From: Okapia johnstoni
Lineage: Eukaryota > Chordata > Mammalia > Artiodactyla > Giraffidae
Length of the DNA: 64,000 nt
Assembly (NCBI GenBank): GCA_024291935.2
Contig: CM044310.1
Location: 118,988,213-119,052,212, forward strand
Direction of reading: 5' to 3'
Of the stretch, positions 56,150-64,000 are shown one piece after another. Below the pieces are notes generated by a model, which was given only the letters and a program-made list of their open reading frames with translations, was not told where the DNA came from and made no database searches. A program made the translations under genes and the position numbers. How positions within the stretch are numbered: the stretch's first letter is position 1; each line of letters begins with the position of its first letter.

Positions 56150-57010
56150 GACCTGCCCCTCCCCCATACTGGATGATGACGTGCCCACCACCCAGTGCTC
56201 CACCAGGACCGGAGGGCGCCTTAATGCCCAGTCCAAGGCCAGGTGAAGTTCCTGCAGCAGCCTCTCTCCTCCGCCAGCTCTCCCGGAGGTCGTAGAGCCG
56301 CCCCTTGGGCAGGCTCAGATCCCGGTGGCAGAAGCCTCTGGCCAGCACTTCCAGGATCCGGCTGCAGCTGAACCGCCCAAGCTACACCCAGTGAGTACTG
56401 ACAGGAAGGGGAAAGGAGACACCAGAATCAAACAGAGGCTGCAGACAAATGCCCCCGAGAGAGTTACAGCAGCCTCTGGTTCAGGGGGCAGACGGCCACG
56501 TCCATCAGCACCCCCGTAGCCTATTATTACCAGATTTGACTAATGGAGACTATTTTTCGAACCCACTGCCCTACATGGGATGAGATAATCCAACTTCTAA
56601 TCTCCCTCTTCAGCACTGAGGACAGACACAGGATCCTAACTGAGGCTAGAAAATGGCTAAGAGAAATGGCACCTGAGGGTACTGCAAACCTGCAGCGGTG
56701 GGCAGAACTAGCCACCCCTATGAGAGGCTCAGTTGAGACTATAAGGGAGGCTCAGTTGAGACTATGAGGAAGGGAGGGGCTGCCTGGAGAGATATCGGGC
56801 AGCCATTTTACAAGGTCTCAAGAGGAGGGGGCCCGAAAACCTATAAGTAGGGCAAAATCCTCCGAAGTGATTCAAAGGGAAAGTGAATCACCCTCTGAGT
56901 TCTACAAAAGAGTGTGCGAGGGCTGTATGGTTTATACACAGATGGTGATAAATGCAGCCTTTGTGTTTCAAGCCTCCCCTGAAAATATCAGATGGGGGGA
57001 CACCAAGTGA
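56150..57010 (+). pseudogene. Provirus 2 gag remnant (p12/capsid pieces)
   Basis: Proline-rich p12-like part (about 56150-56520), then the capsid start (METIFRTHCPTWDEIIQLL at 56543-56600), ending in an internal deletion at about 56770. A short C-terminal capsid piece (ESPSEFY-type, about 56890-56935) follows. Nucleocapsid is missing. Alignment is with 61360-62235 in provirus 3. Confidence 0.78.
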
Positions 57011-57233
57011 CTCATGAATTTTTTATTCATCCCTCAATGCCCAGTACCTTTGTTGGGAAGAGACTTGCTGTCTAACTTACAAGTCTTCCTTCCCTAAGTG
57101 ACCTTCCCCACTCCCATGAAAGACCCACTTTTCGAGGGGGCCCAACCACTTATTAACTCTTTCTCTTGGTAACCCCTCAAGATGAATGGAGGTTGCACAA
57201 TCTCCTGGAAGGGAAACCGGATGGGCTGAAAGT

Positions 57234-57310
<77 letters not shown>

Positions 57311-58260
57311 TCAACAATTCCCAGAGGTCTGGGCAGAAGACAACATTCCCAGGCTTGCAAAACAAGTCCCAGTGGTAATAGAACTCAAACCCAGTACAAT
57401 TATGTCAGCACCTGCCTTGGGCCTGCCAGACCTTGCTAGGCTGTTTACTCTTTACGTGACTGAAAAGGACAAGGTGGCTATGGGAGTGTTGTCCCAGCCT
57501 GGGGACATGGGACAGATCTGTGGCTTCTCTCTTGAAACGGCTGGACAATGCTGCCACTGGGTGGGTGGGATGCCTACGGGCAGTTGCTGTGGTTGCCTTA
57601 CTGGTTTCAGAGGCAACCAAGCTGACTTTGGGCTAAGATTTGATCGTGAAAGTCCCGCATGAGGTCAACACTCTCCTACGAGGGGACCCCCATAAACAGC
57701 TCTTGACATCCCGGATTGATCAGTACCAGAGACTGTTATGTTAGAACCCCCATGTTACTACTGAGCCTTGTCAGGCCCTGAATCCTGCCACTCACCTTCC
57801 TGTGGGAGAAGGTGGGCCCTCACATGATTGCAAGGAAATCCTAGAAGAAGTTTATGCCAGCAGACCTGACTTGAGAGACCAGCCAATCCCGGAGCCGTAC
57901 TGGGTCCTGCACAGCAATGGCACCAGCCTGGTGAAACAAGGACGACTGTCGGGATATGCAGCAGTCATGGAAGAAACCATGGTTGAAGCTAGCTCTCTGC
58001 CATCACACTGGTCTGCTCAGTGGGTCAAACTATATGCTCTAATCCGGACCCTCCAGCTGTCAAAAGGTAAGAAGACAAACATTTACACAGACTCCAGGTA
58101 TGCTTTTGCTACTTTACATGTACGTGGGGCTTTATATAAAGAGAGAGGTCTTCTGACAGCCAACAGAAAGGACATTAAAAATAAAGCAGAAATCCTGACC
58201 CTATTAGATGCTGTCTGGGAACCAGAAGGCATTGCAGTCATACACTGCTGAGGACATCAA
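56990..58260 (+). pseudogene. Provirus 2 pro-pol remnant: protease tail and RNase H
   Basis: The protease C-terminal half (about 56990-57110) joins the RT start through the (GA)36 tract. RT fingers and palm are deleted between about 57395 and 57405. The connection region follows ('ccagaccttgctaggctgtttactctttacgtgac'). RNase H at 57802-58251 has IYTDSRYAFATLH, but the first catalytic Asp site reads H-S-N-G-T-S, with Asn where Asp belongs. A stop (TGA) follows IHC at 58249-58251. Confidence 0.8.
57235..57306 (+). repeat. (GA)36 microsatellite in pol
   Basis: 72 bp of perfect GA dinucleotides. In provirus 3 the matching place (about 63168-63178) has only 'ggagagaagg', so the tract expanded from a short GAGAG seed inside the coding sequence. 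Confidence 0.97.
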
Positions 58261-58439
58261 AAAGAGGATACCCCCCAGGATTGGCGAAGCAGACTGGCAG
58301 ATAAGACCGCTAAATAAGCAGCCGAGGGCTGGGGATGACAAGTGAAGCCCCTATTAAAGCTCTCGTATTGGTGGAGCTGCCTGAGCTAACACGGGAGTCC
58401 ACTGAAGCCTAAAACCAACAGCCAAAGTGGAAGGGGGCC

Positions 58440-59240
58440 ATCAGGACTGAAAAGGGACGGTGGGAATTGCCAAGTGGCAAATTATTGGTACCGGAGGAGT
58501 TAGCACCCACACTGGTAAGCCAAACACACCAAGCATCCCACCTAGGACATGATATATTGGAAGAGCTTATTCGAAAATATTTCTTGGTTCCCCACCTCTC
58601 TTCCCTATGCAGGACAGAACCTCAGAACTGCACGGCCTGCTCACAGGTCAATGCTGCCTCTTCGGCACAGACGAAAACCTCCGGGGATTCAGCTGAAAGG
58701 CACGCTGCTCTTTGAACACCTGGAAGTGGACTTCACTGAAATGAAACCTCACCGACACTACCGTTACCTGCTGATCGTGGTATGTACATTCTCGGGATGG
58801 GTAGAAGTGTTTCCTACCCGGACTGAAAGAGCATCAGAAGTAGCCCGGTGCCTGCTTAGGGAAATAGTTCCCAGATTTGGATTTCCTACCAGCATTGGAT
58901 CAGACAATGGCCCGGCTTTCATAGCTGACAACTTTAAACATTAAATGGAAACTGCACACTGCATATAGGCCCCAGAGTTCTGGGATGGTGGAACGAACCA
59001 ACCGGACACTTAAAGAGACACTCTCCAAATGGATCATAGAGACTGACTGCTCCTCGGTGTACTTGCTTTCCGATGGCTCTGCTCAGACTCGGGATGACCC
59101 CATGGTCCCATGGCTATTCTCTGTACAAAATTGTGTACGGGAGGCCCCTCCCATAATAAAACAGGTGTCAACAAATTTGCCTCAGGTAGAGGAGATGAGA
59201 TTTCACAGCAGATGTAACAACTGGGTAAGGTGATAAATCA
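58440..59240 (+). pseudogene. Provirus 2 integrase remnant
   Basis: The zinc-binding N-terminal part is visible (H-x3-H in THQASH, C-x2-C in CTAC; 58510-58645). A frame change leads to the catalytic core: first Asp at 58729-58731 (EVDFTEM), second Asp at 58903-58905 (SDNGPAF), 58 residues apart as expected. The Glu ([11 protein letters not shown], codon at 58991-58993) is closer than usual, because about 20 bp are missing near 58940. Integrase joins viral DNA to the host chromosome; this copy is frameshifted. Confidence 0.82.
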
Positions 59241-59844
59241 GGTAACTAGGTTTGTACAAGAAAGGGTGCCGTTCTCCCTTGGGAAACAGATTCATGAGTT
59301 TACACTTGGTGACCAAGTATGGGTCAAAGATTGGAAACATGATTTATTAGCCCCTCAGTGGAAGGGCCTTATACTGTTATTCTAACTACCCCTACTGCAG
59401 TGAAAGTTGCAGGTGTTGCCCCTTAGATATATCACAGGAGGATGAAGAGAGCATACCACCAAGACCCAAAAACACTGAGTGGACTGCGCAGAGGGACCCC
59501 ACTGGCCCTCGAGAGACTAAGATCATCCTTAAGAAGAAAAAGAATATCCCTGAGAAGCCCCTTGAGGATGAAGCCGCGTGATCAGTTCTTGCTGCTTGGC
59601 CTCATCAACATGCACATGACTTTCCTTCGGGGACTTTCACACTTCCAACTCTTGGGTATGTGCGGCTGTGCCTCTGTCTGTGATGGATGGACTTTCCTGG
59701 AGGGTGTCATCGCTCCACCCAGGAGATTTTAAACCACTCTGCTCTTTTCTGGGACAACAAAAAAAGACTTTCCTTTCTCTTCTCAATCATAATGTCTCCC
59801 TGCGCTCTTGGTCTAAGCCAGACCTACAGTCAATAGACTCAGGT
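59241..59844 (+). pseudogene. Provirus 2 3' end: pol C terminus, little or no env
   Basis: The integrase C-terminal region (about 59240-59420, with stops) is followed by a basic frame (59442-59732) at the place where env should start. Only about 400 bp separate it from the next LTR, so almost all of env is deleted. No polypurine tract is evident before 59845. Confidence 0.6.
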
Positions 59845-60404
59845 TGAAGAAGGAATTCATGGGGCCTGGGCTCCATCTTAGGCCTGTTCGTGCTGATCAT
59901 GTTCAGCTCCCTCTCTAATGGACTCTGAACTCTGTGCTTAGTGCCTGTGGAAACGACAATAGAAGGGTAAGACCCCCTCCGGACAGGGGAATCTTGAAGA
60001 TTGTATCCAGGTTACTCATCACCTAAGGGAAAACATACACTAATCCCTAATCCCCCTACCTCCAGACAGGTCATAAATTTTTATCTGTAACCTCGGGCTT
60101 ATTGATTATTGACTGTTTGAAATGTAACCTCGGGCTTATTGATTATTGACTGAACATATAACACATGAATGATGGGGTTATTGTGATTGTATTTACCTTC
60201 CCTTTGTTTATGTAAGTCACAAGGAAATTGGGGTGGTGGGTTCAGACACGTACACATGGGGTATAAGAGACTTTCACAAATGCTGGTCGGGGTCCTTGGC
60301 TAAGAGGAGACTCTGCTTTGGGCCCACCGGTGTAATAAACTGCACTTCACTATCTGCATCGTCCTTCTGAGTGAGCTTGTTTCCCGGAACACGTGGCTAT
60401 AACA
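59845..60404 (+). mobile_element. LTR between proviruses 2 and 3
   Basis: 560 bp, TGAAGAAGG to GGCTATAACA. TATAAGA at 60262-60268, AATAAA at 60334-60339, and a 30-bp direct repeat in U3. It is placed so as to serve both as 3' LTR of provirus 2 and 5' LTR of provirus 3; a primer site for provirus 3 follows. Confidence 0.85.
60086..60152 (+). repeat. Exact 30-bp direct repeat in U3 (period 37)
   Basis: TGTAACCTCGGGCTTATTGA plus 10 more bases occurs identically at 60086-60115 and 60123-60152. Duplicated U3 elements of this size are often transcription enhancers in gammaretroviruses. Confidence 0.93.
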
Positions 60405-60406
60405 TT

Positions 60407-60424
60407 TGGTGCATTGGCCAGGAA
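60407..60424 (+). other. Primer-binding site, tRNA-Gly type
   Basis: TGGTGCATTGGCCAGGAA matches the complement of the tRNA-Gly(GCC) 3' end with one mismatch. Same tRNA class as provirus 2 and unlike provirus 1. Confidence 0.75.
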
Positions 60425-60982
60425 ACTCCTCACTTTGAGGAGACAGGTCTCGTTTGAGGCCACCCCAAGGCTTTGTAGCTTGAATCTCTTAGGGAGGGGG
60501 GAAGGCGCCTCGCCCCTCTGGAAGAACTCGGCCTTGCAACGCCCGGTTTCTTCGCTTTGGCAGGTAGTGAACGGGAGCAAGGGAACTGAGCGCTCAGGTA
60601 GGGAGGAACCCACCCGGTAGGGTGGAAGAGGGGGCCTGATCACCCCCCTGGGAGGGACCAGAAGGGAGACACATAGGAAACTGGTTTAGGTTGGCAATAA
60701 TAGCTACTCGGTACTCGGGTCGATGGCCGTGCCAGGGATAAAGAAAGGGAACTTAGGGTTTAAGAAAGCCAGTTAGGAGGTGTGTCCACGCCGTCTTAGG
60801 GAACATGCCGAACGGTCGCCACAAGGTTTTAGGAAGGAGATATTGAATTCCGTGTGCTCGTATTCTGCCCTCCCCCAGGAAGTACCCATCTGCTGTGTGA
60901 CCCATCATCTCCCCTACCAGTGGAAACAGGTAGATTGGCTTCTCGGGAAGGCCCTGGGACAGGGAAATCCAGAGGTAAGAAA

Positions 60983-62660
60983 ATGGGAGGAAGCGGATCC
61001 AAGGCCACTGTATTGGAGAATATGATTAAGAATTTTAAGAAAGGGTTCGATGGAGATTATGGGAAGAAAATGACACCCGGCCGGCTCCGTACCCTTTGTG
61101 AAGTCGAATGGCCTTCCATGGCAGTTGGCTGGCCACCAGAGGGAACTATGGACTTACATCTCATAAAGGCAGTCTATGCTATAGTTACGGGAAAGCCCGG
61201 ACACCCCGATCAGTTCCCATACATAGACTCTTGGCTGGGAATAGCCCAAGACCCCCCCAAATCGGCCCATTTTTCTACTCATGGAGGGGAAGGAAAAATC
61301 TTGATGGCCCAAAAGGTAACCAAGGATGAGGAGGAAATTTTACAAGACCCTGAAAGAGATAAACTTCCCCCACCGCCATATTGGATGATGGTCCCGCCAA
61401 CTAGTATCACTGCAGCCGCTGGAGGCCCAACCGGAGGAACCAGCCCAAGACAGGTAAGCCTCCCAGACTCCTCAGCGGTCCCAACAGCTCCACAGGTTGT
61501 AGAGCCGCCCACTCGGCAGGCTCCAGCCGCAGCTGGAGGGACAATGAGCCCACCGGACTCTACCACCCCGGATGCTGCCTCTATGTTCCCTAAACTCTAT
61601 CCTCCACTCCCGGTAAGTACTCCCGGACAAGGGGGAGGAACCACTGGAATTAAACAAAGGCTCCATTCTGCCAAAGAGCCAGAGGGAAGAATACCACTGT
61701 AGATGCCCCTGAGAGAAGTTCAGCAACCCCCAATTCTAGGGGAGGACGGTAATTATCACCAAGCCCCTGTAACCTATTACTATCAACCCTTTTCATCAAC
61801 CAATATACTGAACTGGCAAAAAGACACCCCTTCTTACTCGGTGGAACCCCAGGGCATGACTAAACTGATGGAGACTATTTTCCGCACTCATCGACCAACC
61901 TGGGATGATATAATGCAATTACTAGCATCTCTCTTCAGTACAGAAGAGAGATATAGGGTCAACACTGAGGCAAGAAAATGGTTACAGGAGATGATCCCTG
62001 AGGGCACTGCTAACCCAGAGAGGTGGATAGAGCAAGCCTTCCCCACTGACAGACCTAATCGGGACTACAATACAGAGGAGGGAAAAATTCAGTTAGACAC
62101 ATACCGAACGGTGATTATACAAGGACTTAGAAGGGGAGCCCAAAAGCCGATGGACATGTCTAAACCGGCCGCAGTAGTTCAGAAGGGAAACGAGTCACCT
62201 TCTGAATTTTACGAGAGACTTTGTGAGGCCTATAGACTCTATAACCCATAGATCCAAAAGCTACGGGCTCCGAGATTGTTATCAATTCGGCATTTATCTC
62301 GCAAGCATGTCCTGACATAAAACGAAAGCTTCAAAAGACCGAGGGGGTTATACCCATGTCTAGCTCTCAGCTGATTGAAATAGCGGATAAGGTGTTCTGG
62401 AATAGGGACACAGAAATAGAGAAGAAATATGAGAAAAGGTATAAAGACGAGCAGAGGAGAACAGATGAGAGGTTTGCAATGCTGGCTGCTGCGCTTGGAA
62501 GGTCTTATGAAGACTTTTTCCACCGCCAAAATCAAAAAAAACCCCTCTGGCTTCGAGGTCAGAACAGCCCTCCAACCGGTCCCCACGGAGGCCACGGGCT
62601 CCATTACAGCCAAATCAATGCGCCCGATGCCGTGGGTTCGGTCACTGGAAGAATGAGTGC
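60983..62660 (+). pseudogene. Provirus 3 gag
   Basis: Start ATGGGAGGAAGCGG (MGGSGSK, myristoylation type) at 60983; a GAG|GTAAGA donor-like site precedes it (GT at 60975). Matrix is followed by a PPPY late domain (61370-61381) and a proline-rich region. A single TAG (61700-61702) interrupts the frame, which stays open in the same frame through capsid (61703-62251), including PSEFYERLCEAY. A second stop follows at 62249-62251. The nucleocapsid part restarts in another frame (from 62356), and a complete zinc knuckle, C-x2-C-x4-H-x4-C, lies at 62619-62660 after a further frame change. Gag forms the particle and packages RNA; here it is broken at a few points only. Confidence 0.88.
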
Positions 62661-62765
62661 CCAGAAGGAAGGAGGGAGAATAAACCCCTCCTGGTTGCAG
62701 AACTCACTAACATAGAGGCTGAATAGGGATGCCGGGGCTCAAAGACATCAGGTCCCTGAGAGCTC

Positions 62766-63347
62766 ATGGTAACTTTAAAAATAGGGGACCAAGATATTGA
62801 CTTTATGGTGGACACCGGGGTGGAATTGTCCTTGGTAACTAAACCCGTGGTGCCACTGTCTAAAAGGACCATCGCCGTAACTGGGGTTTCGGGAGAAGAA
62901 ATGGTTAAGTCGTTTTGCCAGCCCAGGAAATGTCATATGGGGGGTCACCAAGTGACTCATGAGTTCCTCTGTATCCCTGAGTGCCCAGTACCCCTGCTGG
63001 GGAGAGACTTGCTCTGCAAGCTGGGAGCACAAGTGACTTTCTTTCCTGAAGAGAGGTCCACTTTTCGAGTGGGCACAACAACCTACTTACTCTCCCTCTC
63101 TGTGCCCCCTCAAGACGAATGCAGGCTACATGAGCCCCCTGGAAATAAACAAGACCAGGCAACAGGGTTGGAGAGAAGGCTAACTCAGCTGTTCCCTGAG
63201 GTCTGGGCTGAAGATAACCTCCCTCGGCTAGCCAGACACCAAGCCCCTGTAATAATAGCACTCAAACCTGGCACCACCCCGGTGAGAAAGCGTCAATACC
63301 CAATACCCTTAGAAGCCCGAGGATTCTGCCTCACATCAATAGGCTAA
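62766..63347 (+). pseudogene. Provirus 3 protease and RT start
   Basis: Open frame with the aspartic protease active site D-T-G at 62811-62819 (FMVDTGVE) and the conserved LLGRDLL near 62995. It runs without a stop into the RT N terminus ([13 protein letters not shown]). It ends in a TAA at 63345-63347 because of a one-base frame change at about 63320-63332. Protease would cut Gag and Gag-Pol. Confidence 0.88.
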
Positions 63348-64000
63348 AGCAAGCAGGCATCCTGGTGGAATGTCAATCAGCCTGGAACACACCCATCTTA
63401 CCGGTAAAGAAGGAAGGAGGACAAGACTATAGGCCTGTACAAAATCTCAGACTGGTAAATAAGGCCACTGTGACTCTACACCCGACTATCCCAAACCCCT
63501 ATACCTTACTTAGTCTCCTCCCACCTAAGACAAGGATCTATACTTGCTTGGACCTCAAAGATGCCTTTTTCTGTATACGCCTAGCACCTGCATCGCAACC
63601 CATCTTTGCCTTTGAATGGGAGGACCCAATCGAAGGTAATAAGCAGCAGCTCACTTGGACCCGCCTCCCGCAAGGATTCAAAAATGCTCCAACCATCTTT
63701 GGAGAAGCCTTGGCCTCGGACCTGGAACCTTTCCAGCCTGAGACGTATGGATGTTGGCTCCTGCAATATGTAGATGACCTGTTACTGGCCGCTGAGACCT
63801 GGGAAGAATGCTGGGAAGGGGCCCAGGCGCTCCTCCAACTGCTGGCAGAAGTGGGATACCAAGTGTCGAGGAAAAAGGCACGAATCTGCAAGGAGGAGGT
63901 AAGGTATTTGGGGTTTGTCTTAAGGGAAGGCACAAGATTGCTAGATCAATCTAAAAAAGAAGTAATTCTGAGACTCCCCTCGCCTAAGACTCGGCAACAA
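63330..64000 (+). pseudogene. Provirus 3 reverse transcriptase, open to the window edge
   Basis: After the frame change the RT frame is open from about 63330 to the end of the window. Motifs in order: [28 protein letters not shown] (motif A Asp), [12 protein letters not shown] (motif B), and the catalytic Y-V-D-D at 63767-63778, then KYLGF-type YLGFVLREG near 63905. All catalytic residues are intact in this part. The element continues beyond position 64000. Confidence 0.9.

Noticed and set aside
57186..57662. 158-codon frame with a long Arg-Glu repeat
   Set aside because: The Arg-Glu run is just the (GA)36 tract translated; the frame joins pol pieces across a deletion.

Overview
The window is vertebrate nuclear DNA from a ruminant. 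It carries BovB LINEs, tRNA-derived Bov-tA/Bov-A2 SINEs, artiodactyl-type L1 pieces and gammaretrovirus-like endogenous proviruses, which occur together only in Bovidae/Cervidae-type genomes. I cannot name the species. There are no bacterial-type operons; host coding sequence is a small part and most of the window is transposon-derived.

Layout. (1) 1-4.0 kb: minus-strand 5' part of a KRAB zinc-finger gene (KRAB-A exon at 251-377, MAASQ first coding exon at 3361-3375), whose fingers lie beyond the left edge. (2) 4.4-7.2 kb: SINE and L1 debris. (3) 7.49-11.79 kb: a processed retrocopy of the 3' end of a ZNF609-like mRNA, with poly(A) and target-site duplications. (4) 11.9-14.1 kb: two nested BovB copies. 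(5) 14.1-14.6 kb: a second copy of the KRAB-gene intron, same orientation as the left gene. (6) About 14.6-22.7 kb: an 8-kb block unlike everything around it, G-rich on the plus strand, nearly free of the dinucleotide CC, with no recognised gene or repeat family. (7) 22.7-23.15 kb and 31.2-31.74 kb: the same KRAB intron again, inverted, split by BovB and retroviral material. (8) 31.74-39.95 kb: an apparently intact plus-strand KRAB-A/KRAB-B/11-finger C2H2 gene. (9) 41.4-43.7 kb: a third, decayed KRAB-gene copy. (10) 45.4-64.0 kb: three adjoining gammaretrovirus-like proviruses, the last running off the right edge.

The KRAB-zinc-finger locus is therefore a multi-copy cluster with an inverted duplication whose centre is the anomalous 8-kb block. 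KRAB zinc-finger proteins typically silence retroelements through TRIM28, and here such a gene sits close to the endogenous retroviruses; any functional pairing is inference only. The intact plus-strand gene has no visible MAASQ exon, because the place where it should lie is occupied by the anomalous block. Its KRAB-A exon has instead an ATG near its start.

The proviruses are all defective here. The first has a tRNA-Thr-type primer-binding site, a triplicated 111-bp segment in gag and damaged protease, RT and NC motifs. The second has a tRNA-Gly-type site, a 1.25-kb apparently antisense foreign segment in place of matrix, a (GA)36 tract in pol and large deletions. The third has a tRNA-Gly-type site and the best preserved gag-pro-pol, with a few stops and frameshifts.
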